Assembly: GCA_045590155.1 (NCBI GenBank)
Contig: JAZNQL010000043.1
Span: forward strand, 1 to 27,915
Reading direction: 5' to 3'
Length of the DNA: 27,915 bases
Origin: JAZNQL01 sp045590155
GTDB taxonomy: Bacteria; Bacillota; Clostridia; UMGS1883; UMGS1540
Shown piece by piece: positions 1 to 8,167 of this stretch. Position 1 is the stretch's first letter; each line of letters begins with the position of its first letter. The position numbers were made by a program, and so were the translations under genes. The notes below the pieces were generated by a model. It was not told where the DNA came from, did not search any database, and was given only the letters and a program-made list of their open reading frames with translations.

Positions 1-17
1 ATATTCTTTTTCTTATC

Positions 18-560
18 TCATCTTTCATATCTCATATCAACTTTAAGCTGTGCCGCTGTCTTTTCGTCCTTTAAATATGCAACTATTTCAAAGGCAAAAT
101 CTGCCGCTGCACCTGGGCCCTCACCTGTTATAATATTACCATCGCGGCAAACATTTTTGTCAGATATTTTTGCACCTTCAAGGTATGTTTCAAACGAAGG
201 ATAGCAAATTGCTTCCTTGCCCTTTAAAATTCCAAGCTTGCCAAGTATCATAGGTGCGGCACAAATTGCAAACACAGGCTTGCCCGCCTTTGCAAATTCT
301 ACTGCCTTTTCTTTAATAACCTCACACTCGTCAAGATTTTTTGTGCCGGGCATACCGCCGGGAAATACCATTGCAGTAACCTCGTCCCAGTTAACATCAG
401 AGAGAGTAATGTCGGCATCAACAGGTATTCCGTGTGTACCTGTAACCTTTTTACCGGTTATACCAACTGTTTTTGTTTCAATTTCTGCGCGGCGCATAAC
501 ATCAACAACTGTAAGCGCTTCTACCTCTTCAAATCCGTCTGCTAAATAAACTAATAACAT
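18..560 (-). CDS. DJ-1/PfpI (YajL/ThiJ-like) family protein
   Basis: A 180-residue single-domain protein of the DJ-1/PfpI superfamily, the usual length. The nucleophile elbow is visible as FAICAAP with Cys100, and the conserved acidic residue near the N-terminus sits in ADGFEEVEA (Glu14). FPGGMPG near residue 67 is the typical loop. Bacterial relatives are cytosolic stress proteins reported to act as chaperones, glyoxalases or deglycases; which activity applies cannot be read from sequence. It is the last gene of the minus-strand operon and begins 1 bp after the stop of the Eis-like acetyltransferase, so its weak ribosome site (GGTG) lies in the end of that gene and translation is probably coupled. 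Family assignment is firm, exact function is not. Confidence 0.9.
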   Translation of the reverse strand: MLLVYLADGFEEVEALTVVDVMRRAEIETKTVGITGKKVTGTHGIPVDADITLSDVNWDEVTAMVFPGGMPGTKNLDECEVIKEKAVEFAKAGKPVFAICAAPMILGKLGILKGKEAICYPSFETYLEGAKISDKNVCRDGNIITGEGPGAAADFAFEIVAYLKDEKTAAQLKVDMRYER

Positions 561-561
561 T

Positions 562-1677
562 TTACACCCATCCTAACATATTAATATAATTTTCTTTTTT
601 TACAAACAAGCTGTCAAGCTTGTCACTTGTATTTATAAGTCCCATAAACTCTGCCTCACGCGCAGATATTGTACCGTGCACAAGCTGAGAAAGTGTTTTT
701 ATGTCAACCGATATACCACCTTCAGCTTTTTCAACACCAAATGGTGTTATATCGAAAGCCTGATTGTTCTGCTCCAATATGCCATCCTTTATGTCAAGAG
801 CAATCTCTTCGCCCGGCGCAAGCCTTTGGGACAGAGTTTCCAGAACCATTTTCGCATTTATAATCCTTGTCATAAGATGCGGATAACGTGTTTCGGTAAT
901 ATTTTTCTCACACAGTACACCACGCAAAAAGCCATCAGAAGCGCCACGTATCCAAAACCTTTCCGCCTGTGATGCGTGAGAGTATATAAAGCCCAAAAGC
1001 TGAGCAAGCTGTGACCTGCCTGTATAGGCAAGCTCATAAACGTTGAACACACCATTTTCAATGGCATAAATTATATATCCGCCATCGTCCAGCACATAAA
1101 ACTGTCCTCCGCTTATGTTCACCTCGCGGTTTATATCCGAGAACATTTTTTCATCTCTTACTGTACAGCTTCCCTTATCGCGCACAAATGCCTCATAAGC
1201 ATCTATCGGCGCCTCTTTATATGGATAAATCTCTCTGCATGGTACAATATACTTTTTAATAGCCTCCATCTCACCTTCGAAATCCGAAAGATAGTGTGTT
1301 GCCTCAAATCCGTATTTCCTGTAAAACTCAAACTTGAACGGCACAAGCAAGGCTATCGCCACATTTCTTTCGTACAGTACTTCCAGCACGCGTGTCATCA
1401 GCATATTCACATATCCCTTGCCTCTGCACTCGGGTCGGGTGGTTACACCGCCAACGTACATAGCCGGCAGTCTTTTACCGCCTACCGCTATTTCACGCGG
1501 GAAAAACTGCAGATTTGCCGCAACACGGTCACCCTCACAAACTACAAGGGTGTTTTCGGGTTTAAACTGTGTATCAAAAACCCAGTCTATATATTCATCA
1601 CTGTCATAAAAACAGTATTTCCACATTTCCTTAAGCTGAGCCTTCTGGCTTATCTTTGCAAATTCAACAACTGCCAT
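562..1677 (-). CDS. Eis-like GNAT family N-acetyltransferase
   Basis: 371 residues, the length of Eis-type proteins, which have two GNAT-like domains and a C-terminal SCP2-like domain. The first GNAT domain shows the acetyl-CoA loop YVGGVTTRPECRGKGY at about residues 92-107, followed by the FYRKYGFE motif typical of GNAT enzymes near 138. The C-terminal region from about residue 285 (LDIKDGILEQN, then FGVEKAEGGISVDIKTLSQL) fits the SCP2-like fold. Eis relatives acetylate amines, including aminoglycosides and peptides; the substrate here is unknown. A strong AAAGGAGG lies 6 bp before the ATG. The gene starts 1 bp after the DUF2156 gene stops, so the two are coupled. Family confidence is high, substrate confidence low. 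Confidence 0.85.
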   Translation of the reverse strand: MAVVEFAKISQKAQLKEMWKYCFYDSDEYIDWVFDTQFKPENTLVVCEGDRVAANLQFFPREIAVGGKRLPAMYVGGVTTRPECRGKGYVNMLMTRVLEVLYERNVAIALLVPFKFEFYRKYGFEATHYLSDFEGEMEAIKKYIVPCREIYPYKEAPIDAYEAFVRDKGSCTVRDEKMFSDINREVNISGGQFYVLDDGGYIIYAIENGVFNVYELAYTGRSQLAQLLGFIYSHASQAERFWIRGASDGFLRGVLCEKNITETRYPHLMTRIINAKMVLETLSQRLAPGEEIALDIKDGILEQNNQAFDITPFGVEKAEGGISVDIKTLSQLVHGTISAREAEFMGLINTSDKLDSLFVKKENYINMLGWV

Positions 1678-1678
1678 A

Positions 1679-2542
1679 CTATGCCTCCTTTGCCGTGTAC
1701 TTCATAAGCAGAATGTCCGGGTAGTAGGACATTTTCGCTTTACGCAGTCCGGGTAAACCCATGTCCTCTTCCCTGTTTACATATTCCATATCAGCAAAGC
1801 AGTTTTGTAAAAACATTTGATTTATTGCCTGATACGCTCCGACAATTTCGGAGTCTGCTTTTTCAAGATGAATAACCGCTGTATTATCGTTCAGGACCTC
1901 TCCTGCCGTAACCGCAATTACTTTTCCACCCGTTCTTATAACGGCACCCTTCTGGTCAAGAGCATCAAAATTATCCATAAGAAGACGGATTGCAACCTCT
2001 TCCTCCTCTGTATTTTCCTTGCCTTCAAGGGTTGACAGGGCAAAAGCCTTTGCCTCTTCAATGTTTTCTGCCGTAATTTCTTCAAAGGTATGTTCTGTCT
2101 GCATAAACCTGTTTAAGAAATTTCGTTTTGAGTGGAGTTTTTTTCCTTTAAGACCTATAAGTCTGTCCACAAGATACACATAGTCTGCCATGTCGCGGTC
2201 TTCTTCTATCGAAAAGCCGTATTCATTTTTAAGCAGAGCTATATCATCCTCATATATCTGTCTGAAAACCGTCTTAATCCCACGCCTATGCGCGTCTTCC
2301 ATTATCAAATCAATGCCCCGTCGGATGTCTCCACACCCTATGGGCATAAGATAATAAGCATCCTGTTCACTTTTACCGCCACGGATGAACAAAAGATTTT
2401 CCTCCATGGCAACCTGAACATTGTAACCATACTGCCAGGTATACATACAGGCAAAGGAGCGCTCGGCACCCATAAAGTGCCTGCATGCCTTACATCTGTC
2501 AAATACCTCTTTGTCCGACAGTTTAAATTCTCTAAACTGCAT
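1679..2542 (-). CDS. DUF2156 / phosphatidylglycerol lysyltransferase-like acyltransferase domain protein
   Basis: 287 soluble residues resembling stand-alone DUF2156 proteins, the double-GNAT fold also found at the C-terminus of MprF. Recognisable parts are the opening FREFKLSDKEVFD, then ADYVYLVDRLIGLKGKKLHSKRN around residues 143-165, and a C-terminal NREEDMGLPGLRKAK typical of these proteins. There is no transmembrane flippase domain, so it is not a complete MprF. Stand-alone members are thought to transfer an acyl or aminoacyl group, but their substrates are mostly unknown. The nearest ribosome site (GGGAG) lies about 14 bp upstream of the ATG, which is long, so translation may be inefficient. 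Operon context: between thyX and the Eis-like gene. Confidence 0.8.
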   Translation of the reverse strand: MQFREFKLSDKEVFDRCKACRHFMGAERSFACMYTWQYGYNVQVAMEENLLFIRGGKSEQDAYYLMPIGCGDIRRGIDLIMEDAHRRGIKTVFRQIYEDDIALLKNEYGFSIEEDRDMADYVYLVDRLIGLKGKKLHSKRNFLNRFMQTEHTFEEITAENIEEAKAFALSTLEGKENTEEEEVAIRLLMDNFDALDQKGAVIRTGGKVIAVTAGEVLNDNTAVIHLEKADSEIVGAYQAINQMFLQNCFADMEYVNREEDMGLPGLRKAKMSYYPDILLMKYTAKEA

Positions 2543-2562
2543 AATTATCTATTTTTCTCCCA

Positions 2563-3321
2563 TTATAAATTTTTATAGATTTCTCTTTTTTCAAGCATTT
2601 TACCGCAGGACATTTTGCCCTCGGGACAAGCGCCGAATACACAGGGCGGCCCAACCTTTTTAAAGAGTGTAGGTGCCTCTGCCTTAACAAGCTTCATCAT
2701 TTCAAACGCCATATCTCGTATTTCCCACTGGGCGCGCTCGCAAAGTCTGTGCCTGAAAAAGTTATACAGGCTTCGCGCGTTAAAGGTTGCAACAAGCTTT
2801 GTTTCGCAAGCATTGGGCAGTACATATCTTGCATCCTCAATAGCCTTTTTGGATGCGGCTGTTTTAGCACTCTTTTCGTCCTTGCCCTGCTTAATAAACT
2901 CTGCATAGTGCTTTGCCGAAAGTATTTCGGTAAGTCTGTCATAGGTTTTCTGGTCATCCTCCATAGCACGCAGGAAAAGCTCCTTCGCCTCGGGAACTGC
3001 ATCTATTTCAGGAGGCAGAATAAATTCAAACTGTCCCTCTGTTACATATCTCTGACTTTTAACACTGTAGCTTGCCATTCTGTGACGGGTAAGCTGTGCC
3101 AAAAGCGAACGGCTTACGCCTTCAATTCCAAAGGTAAAGGTAACGTGTTCAATAGGACTTTCGTGTCCTATTTCGGTAAGCATGCCAATAAATCTGTCCG
3201 TTGCCGCCTTGTCAAGTCCTGCCTCAATCCCCTCTACTCCTGCGTTGGAGTAGCACATTTTTGCTGCTATTGAAATAATTTTTTCCGCATCGGGTGTACA
3301 TTGAATTAATGTTACTTTCAT
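2563..3321 (-). CDS. thyX: FAD-dependent thymidylate synthase ThyX
   Basis: 252 residues. ThyX makes dTMP from dUMP with methylenetetrahydrofolate, using reduced FAD. The signature RHRxxSxxxxSxR is complete at residues 79-91 (RHRMASYSVKSQR). The N-terminal MCYSN and HESPIEHVTFTF and the C-terminal NFFRHRLCERAQWEIR, with PPCVFGACPEGKMSCG at the end, are also typical. The start codon overlaps the stop of the upstream glycosyltransferase gene by 4 bases (ATGA), so translation is coupled. A dCMP-deaminase family gene at 26653-27141 could feed the same pathway but is far away. No thyA is seen in the window. Confidence 0.95.
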   Translation of the reverse strand: MKVTLIQCTPDAEKIISIAAKMCYSNAGVEGIEAGLDKAATDRFIGMLTEIGHESPIEHVTFTFGIEGVSRSLLAQLTRHRMASYSVKSQRYVTEGQFEFILPPEIDAVPEAKELFLRAMEDDQKTYDRLTEILSAKHYAEFIKQGKDEKSAKTAASKKAIEDARYVLPNACETKLVATFNARSLYNFFRHRLCERAQWEIRDMAFEMMKLVKAEAPTLFKKVGPPCVFGACPEGKMSCGKMLEKREIYKNL

Positions 3322-4046
3322 TTTAAATACCTTCTCCCTGATACAATTACTTTTAGCATAAACACAGGCAGTTGCATCATTCTGCCTATACGCGACGGCT
3401 GTTTACACAGCCTGTAAAACCATTCAAGATTAAGCTTTATAAAAAACTTTGGTGCGCGTTTGGTGTTACCCGCAATAACATCCACCGAGCCGCCTGCACC
3501 AATAAACAGTTTAGCACAGGTTTTGTCTTTGTTTTTATCTATCCATATTTCCTGCTTGGGTGCTCCGAGGCATACAAGCACAAACTCGGCTTTGGCTTCA
3601 TTTATAGCCTCAATCACGGCATTTTCATCCTGCTGATAGCCGTGCATTGTGCCAACTATGTTTACACCTTTTTCCGAAAGCTTTTGTGCCGCAGCATCTG
3701 CAACGCCCGGCTTTCCGCCGTATATAAACACCTTTGTGCCCTTTTGCGCGGCAAAGTCAAGTATTTTGCAGGTTAAATCATAACCTGCCACACGCTCCGC
3801 CACAGGCTGTCCCACTATTTTTGAAGCGTAAACAACACCTATTCCGTCGGGCACAACCATATCGGCTCTGTTTAAAACATCCCTGTATTCTTCGTTCTTA
3901 AGAGCGGCATTTATAATCTCGGGATTAGGGGTGTAAATTGCCTTTGCACCATCACCGCCAAGATACGACGCAGCCTTTTCAAAAGCCTTGTCCATACCAT
4001 CTCTGTCAACATATACTCCAAGTATGCAAGCTGTATTTCTTTGCAT
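3318..4046 (-). CDS. WecG/TagA/CpsF family glycosyltransferase
   Basis: 242 residues, the standard length of GT26 enzymes such as TagA and WecG, which transfer an N-acetylmannosamine-type sugar from its UDP donor to a lipid-linked acceptor for wall teichoic acid or polysaccharide. Visible family motifs are TPNPEIINAALKN at about 39-51, the VVPDGIGVVYASKI segment with its catalytic-type Asp, YDLTCKILDFA, FIYGGKPGVADAAAQKL and LVCLGAPKQEIWI. The C-terminus PSRIGRMMQLPVFMLKVI is the amphipathic membrane-associating tail of the family. AAAGGAG lies 6 bp before the ATG. It is the first gene after a consensus promoter at 4075-4103 and overlaps thyX by 4 bases. The exact sugar and acceptor cannot be told. 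Confidence 0.9.
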   Translation of the reverse strand: MQRNTACILGVYVDRDGMDKAFEKAASYLGGDGAKAIYTPNPEIINAALKNEEYRDVLNRADMVVPDGIGVVYASKIVGQPVAERVAGYDLTCKILDFAAQKGTKVFIYGGKPGVADAAAQKLSEKGVNIVGTMHGYQQDENAVIEAINEAKAEFVLVCLGAPKQEIWIDKNKDKTCAKLFIGAGGSVDVIAGNTKRAPKFFIKLNLEWFYRLCKQPSRIGRMMQLPVFMLKVIVSGRRYLK

Positions 4047-4074
4047 AGTATTCTCCTTTTAACTTTATTGATAT

Positions 4075-4103
4075 ATTTTATCACTACAGGCTATTTTTGT
4101 CAA
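4075..4103 (-). promoter_or_regulatory. Sigma-A promoter of the wecG-like/thyX operon
   Basis: Read on the minus strand: TTGACA (4103-4098), a 17-bp spacer, then TAAAAT (4080-4075), ending 29 bp before the ATG of the glycosyltransferase gene. Five of six bases match the -10 consensus and six of six the -35. It should drive the five genes at 18-4046. Confidence 0.75.
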
Positions 4104-4162
4104 AGGAATTTGGCTCTTTATGTAGAATATATTAAAGAAAGTATTTTTATGGAGGTATAAAT

Positions 4163-5620
4163 ATGGTTGAAATATCAATTTCGGGTTCAAACGTAACTTT
4201 CCGTACACCCTTTTCAGAGAAATATAATCTTATTCAGATTTTTAAAGGTATATTTGATGAATTTGTTGGCAAAAACTCGCCTGTAGACTTTCTTGCAAGC
4301 GGATTTCAGCATAAATCCTGCCGCGATATATGGCATATTGACAAATCACTTGCAATTAATACAGATGACGTAACCCCCGCACTTATAAACGGTTGCTGGA
4401 TGGGCGCTAACCACGGACAGAGCGCAGGTGTTGCTGTTTACTCGCCCTGCCACGGTAAGGACTACTCGGACCTTGGCTCTCTGTGGGAGGATGAAAGCGG
4501 GCTTAAATGGACTCTTATAAATGTTTTGGACGGCGACGGAATGATATTTATGTCCGAAAACATTGGCAACAGCAAATGCGACTACAAGTTTGCAAGTGAA
4601 ATTTCGGGTAAGCTTACATACATAAGTCACGGAGTACATACCGCCTCTTTTGAAATAGAAAGTCAAAGTGGAAATCACCAGATTCACCGTTCCTGCCGCC
4701 ACTTAAACCGCGGTGTTTATGCCGTTTGCGGTGACACACGCACAAAGGTTTATACAGGCCACAGCGGATGCGACTATGCTGAAATAATCGACGAATACGA
4801 AATTATCAACCCCGCAACCCTTTGCGACGGACTTCGTGCAGACAGACCCGAGGGAGGGTACACCGCTCCCCAGGACCTTGCAAAGGGTGAAGCTATGTTC
4901 CACTACCTTGCAATTTACCGCATAATGGGCGACGGAACTGTTGTTATCGAGTTTAAATATAAGCCTCTGTGCGACATAAATGCTTCTCTTTACCTTGGCT
5001 TTATGTATCAGGAGCGCTGTAATGCAGGCGGCGGAATTTACAGATACATTCCAAAGCTTTTACCCTTTACCGAAAATGATATTACCTTTGACTTTTCGGT
5101 GCCCATAAACTCGTCGGCAGAGCCCTTTGTTAAAAGCTTTTACACCACAAAGGAATATTTTGAAAATCCCGACTCTCCCCCCGACCGCCAGATAGACTTT
5201 ATAAGAGATGAAGACGGAAGTAACTTTGCCGCATTCGCCGGCGGATATATTCCCGTACATGACGCCCACCCCGATATAAGAAAGAATAATATAAACTTTT
5301 CAAATCATATACTTTTAACACGTAAAACATACCCCTTCATCGGCAGCAGGGACAATCTTGGCGAAATACACGGCGTTGGCTACAAAAAATATTTTGATGC
5401 ATCAAACAGCTCATACTCTTTGTACACCGTTCCCTTTGAAGGTAAAAAGTATCTGTACATCGACTTTTTCTCACAGGCTACCGCCCAATATGATGTAACC
5501 GGCACAGATGTAGCACTTTTTGAAAAGAGCGAAAATGTAAACTACGAAATAAAAGATGGCAAGCTTTATGTAACAGGTAACAAGGGCTACTTTGTTGCCA
5601 TTCTTACAGAAAGGAAATAA
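4163..5620 (+). CDS. Unrecognised 485-residue soluble protein paired with a sugar dehydrogenase
   Basis: I do not recognise this family. The start is secure (GGAGG 7 bp before the ATG). There is no signal peptide, lipobox or membrane segment, so the product is probably cytoplasmic. The sequence is rich in aromatic, Gly, Asp and beta-strand-like stretches, with little predicted helix, as in beta-sandwich or jelly-roll carbohydrate-active proteins. Conserved-looking clusters with several His, Asp and Trp residues are GCWMGANHGQ near residue 77, HGVHTASFEIE near 156, and NHQIHRSCRHLNRG near 170. The downstream Gfo/Idh/MocA gene starts 2 bp after the stop, so the two form one unit. By context I infer a role in modifying or cleaving a sugar or glycoside, possibly a lyase, hydrolase or isomerase acting with the dehydrogenase. 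This is inference only. Confidence 0.75.
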   Translation: MVEISISGSNVTFRTPFSEKYNLIQIFKGIFDEFVGKNSPVDFLASGFQHKSCRDIWHIDKSLAINTDDVTPALINGCWMGANHGQSAGVAVYSPCHGKDYSDLGSLWEDESGLKWTLINVLDGDGMIFMSENIGNSKCDYKFASEISGKLTYISHGVHTASFEIESQSGNHQIHRSCRHLNRGVYAVCGDTRTKVYTGHSGCDYAEIIDEYEIINPATLCDGLRADRPEGGYTAPQDLAKGEAMFHYLAIYRIMGDGTVVIEFKYKPLCDINASLYLGFMYQERCNAGGGIYRYIPKLLPFTENDITFDFSVPINSSAEPFVKSFYTTKEYFENPDSPPDRQIDFIRDEDGSNFAAFAGGYIPVHDAHPDIRKNNINFSNHILLTRKTYPFIGSRDNLGEIHGVGYKKYFDASNSSYSLYTVPFEGKKYLYIDFFSQATAQYDVTGTDVALFEKSENVNYEIKDGKLYVTGNKGYFVAILTERK

Positions 5621-5622
5621 AA

Positions 5623-6750
5623 ATGAAAACATTAAACGTAGGCCTTTTAGGCACAGGCTTTATGGGAAACATGCATACATACTGCTACTCTTCCCTGCCC
5701 TTTTACTTTGAAAAGGCGCCATTTAAAGTTAATTTAAAGGGTGTTTATTCCAGAACCCTCAAAAATGCAGAGAACTTTAAAAACTTGCATTCATTTGAAT
5801 ACGCAACCGATAACTGGATGGATATTATAAACGACCCCGACATTGATATTATAGACATATGCACACCCAATATGATGCACTATGACCAGATAATGGCGTC
5901 AATAAAGGCGGGCAAGCACATCTACTGCGAAAAGCCCCTTACCGCACATTTAAGTCAGGCTGTGGAGGCGGCACAGGCGGCGGCAAAAAGCGATAAGCAG
6001 TACGGAACAGTTTTCCATAACCGCTTTTTCCCTGCGGCACTTCGTGCCAAAGAGCTTATAGGCGAGGGTGCTTTGGGTAACATTCTTGCCTTTCGTGTTT
6101 CCTACCTGCATTCGGGTTCGGTAGACCCCAAAAAACCGGTAGGCTGGAAACAACAGTCCGAGGGTGCAGGCGTGCTTTACGATTTAGGCTCCCATGCACT
6201 TGACCTGCTCTGCCACCTTGCAGGAAAGGTGCAGAGCATTACCTGTAAAACACAAACTCTTTACCCCTACCGCCCCGATAAAGAGGGTAATATGATTAAA
6301 ATGACTGCCGACGATGCGGCATACATGATACTCACCCTTCAAAACGGTGCTGTTGGCACCTGCGAGGTAAGTAAGGTTGCCACCGGCGCAAACGATGAGT
6401 TTACAGTGGAAATTCACGGTGACAAGGGTGCTGTAAAGCTTAATCTGATGAGCCCCGAATGGCTGTATTTTTACGATAATACCCTCCCCGACCTTGCTTT
6501 GGGCGGCAATAAGGGTTATACACGCATTGAATGCGTTGGCAGATATCCTGCACCTGCCTCCTCCTTCCCCGGCCCCAAATTCTCGGTAGGCTGGGCAAGA
6601 GCACACGTGCAGTCGGTATTTTCATTTGTAAATTCTGTTTTTGAAAATAAAAAACCCTCACCCTCCTTCGATGACGGCGCATATATTCAGGGCCTTATTG
6701 AAAAGGCGTATGAGTCGGCAGAAAATGGTACTGTTATAGCTTTGACTTGA
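5623..6750 (+). CDS. Gfo/Idh/MocA family NAD(P)-dependent oxidoreductase
   Basis: 375 residues. The N-terminal Rossmann fold has the dinucleotide-binding motif GLLGTGFMG at residues 7-15. The family motif CEKPLT carries the catalytic-type Lys104, and GAGVLYDLGSHALD supplies the Asp187 and His191 pair expected in this family. The second half is the usual alpha/beta substrate domain. Members oxidise or reduce hydroxyl groups on sugars, inositols and related polyols; the substrate cannot be read. The ribosome site AAAGGA sits at the end of the upstream 485-residue gene, 2 bp after its stop, so the pair is co-translated. Other family members act as 3-keto-sugar-forming enzymes for unusual glycosides, which is one option here. 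Confidence 0.9.
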   Translation: MKTLNVGLLGTGFMGNMHTYCYSSLPFYFEKAPFKVNLKGVYSRTLKNAENFKNLHSFEYATDNWMDIINDPDIDIIDICTPNMMHYDQIMASIKAGKHIYCEKPLTAHLSQAVEAAQAAAKSDKQYGTVFHNRFFPAALRAKELIGEGALGNILAFRVSYLHSGSVDPKKPVGWKQQSEGAGVLYDLGSHALDLLCHLAGKVQSITCKTQTLYPYRPDKEGNMIKMTADDAAYMILTLQNGAVGTCEVSKVATGANDEFTVEIHGDKGAVKLNLMSPEWLYFYDNTLPDLALGGNKGYTRIECVGRYPAPASSFPGPKFSVGWARAHVQSVFSFVNSVFENKKPSPSFDDGAYIQGLIEKAYESAENGTVIALT

Positions 6751-6776
6751 CTATCGCTGCCAAGCTATGGTAAAAT
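6747..6776 (+). promoter_or_regulatory. Promoter of the DUF308 gene, overlapping the upstream stop codon
   Basis: TTGACT (6747-6752) overlaps the TGA stop of the dehydrogenase gene. An 18-bp spacer leads to TAAAAT (6771-6776), preceded by TGG, which makes an extended -10. This suggests the membrane-protein gene at 6806 is transcribed independently as well as by read-through. Confidence 0.6.
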
Positions 6777-6805
6777 AAAACAAACAAAAAAAGGAGCGAA
6801 AAAAA

Positions 6806-7378
6806 ATGAACAATTCAAAATTGGCAAACACAATGCGTCAATTCAAAAGCTGGGGTATAATCATTTCTATACTTCTCGCTGTTGCAGGCATTATTCTGGT
6901 TTCCCGTCCCATTATCAGCACAGGCTATGGTACATATTTTATCACCGCCGCGCTCTGCATCAATGGTATTTACAGACTGTTCCGTTACTTTTCCATTCCT
7001 AAAGAAAACCGCAACGGCTGGCTTTTAGCTGACGGTATTCTTTCCGCACTTTTAGGCGTTATTATACTTATTGAACTGCTTGCAAAGCCCTTTGCTTCAA
7101 CCTTTGGCATCATCGGTTTTACAACATATTTAATAGGTTTTTACGAAATGTTTGTAGGTATTACACAGCTTTGTTCTTCAGGTGCTGTTAAAGCCGCAGG
7201 CGGATCTATGGGCTGGACAATTTTTATAGGCATAGTAAATATCCTTTGCTCAATGTTTGTTATTTCTCATCCCTTTATCGCCGCATTTGCAAGCACATGG
7301 ATTTCAGGCTTCTATCTTATTATTTTCGGTATAGCAATGCTTATTGAGCTTATTTGTGCTCCCTCAGATATTGCATAA
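6806..7378 (+). CDS. HdeD/DUF308 family membrane protein
   Basis: 190 residues with about six hydrophobic segments: near 16-36, 42-60, 70-90, 100-120, 130-150 and 155-180. This is the pattern of HdeD/DUF308 proteins. The repeated pattern of paired helices with short basic loops (RLFRYFSIPKENRNG) fits the family. Escherichia coli HdeD is linked to acid resistance; the role in Clostridia is unknown. GGAG lies about 10 bp before the ATG. The gene is followed by a hairpin at 7394-7423 and converges on nagB. Confidence 0.8.
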   Translation: MNNSKLANTMRQFKSWGIIISILLAVAGIILVSRPIISTGYGTYFITAALCINGIYRLFRYFSIPKENRNGWLLADGILSALLGVIILIELLAKPFASTFGIIGFTTYLIGFYEMFVGITQLCSSGAVKAAGGSMGWTIFIGIVNILCSMFVISHPFIAAFASTWISGFYLIIFGIAMLIELICAPSDIA

Positions 7379-7393
7379 TTCATAACAAAATTA

Positions 7394-7423
7394 AAGAGCG
7401 TGTTGCTTTTGCAACACGCTCTT
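7394..7423. terminator. Bidirectional hairpin between the DUF308 gene and nagB
   Basis: A perfect 13-bp stem, AAGAGCGTGTTGC paired with GCAACACGCTCTT, around a TTTT loop. It sits between converging genes. The flanking T-tracts are short and interrupted on both strands, so termination may be only moderately efficient. Confidence 0.75.
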
Positions 7424-7435
7424 ATTATGCTGTAA

Positions 7436-8167
7436 TTATTTTAAAATTTTAGCTGCGCTATCTTCGTCAACGTACATAATGAAGTCGGGATGAGTTTTGA
7501 GCAGTGTGGAGGGAACCATATTTGTTGTTTCCTTTGTGTTAACTGTCATTTCAACTGCATCTGCCTTTACCTTATAAGGTACGCAGGAAACGATGCGTTC
7601 GCACTGCATAATCTGGTAAGCTGTCATAGAAACTGCCTGCTTGGGAACATCGTCAATAGTAGCGAACCAGCCTTCGCCCATCTGCTGCTGCTTGCATCTG
7701 TCATTTAAGTTTACTATTATGTAAGCTTCTTTTGTATCAAAATCAGCAGGGGGGTCGTTAAATGCAATGTGTGCATTTTCGCCTATACCGATAAGACCGA
7801 TATCAATGGGGCTTTTGCGGATTTCTTCTGTAAGCTTTTTGATGCCTTCTTCGGTACCGTCAACAAAATGAACTGCCTTTAAGGGAGCTACCTTGTCAAC
7901 AAATCTTTCCTGAAGGTATTTGCGGAAGCTTGCAACATGAGTTATTGGCAAACCAACATATTCATCAAGATGGAACATTTCTACCTTTGACCAGTCAATT
8001 CCTTTTTCTTTTGTTAAGGAATCAATAGTATCAAACTGTGAAGCGCCTGTGGAAAGCACTATTCTTGCTTCTCCTTTTTCCGCAATGCATTTTTTAATTA
8101 CTTCTGCAACGTGTACTGCTGCGCTTTTTCCAAGCTCGTATCTGTCTTTACAAATTCTTATTTCCAT
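7436..8167 (-). CDS. nagB: Glucosamine-6-phosphate deaminase
   Basis: 243 residues, the normal length. It converts glucosamine-6-phosphate to fructose-6-phosphate and ammonia, the entry of amino sugars into glycolysis. The motifs are clear: LSTGASQF near residue 39, FHLDEYVGLP with the catalytic Asp near 70, and GIGENAHIAFNDPPADF with the active-site His near 135. VSMTAYQIM follows near 180. The ATG overlaps the end of nagA by 10 bases, and its AAGGAG lies inside nagA, so nagA and nagB are coupled and share the promoter at 9358-9386. NDPPADF instead of the Escherichia coli NEP-type sequence is common in Firmicute relatives and does not argue against the role. Confidence 0.92.
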   Translation of the reverse strand: MEIRICKDRYELGKSAAVHVAEVIKKCIAEKGEARIVLSTGASQFDTIDSLTKEKGIDWSKVEMFHLDEYVGLPITHVASFRKYLQERFVDKVAPLKAVHFVDGTEEGIKKLTEEIRKSPIDIGLIGIGENAHIAFNDPPADFDTKEAYIIVNLNDRCKQQQMGEGWFATIDDVPKQAVSMTAYQIMQCERIVSCVPYKVKADAVEMTVNTKETTNMVPSTLLKTHPDFIMYVDEDSAAKILK

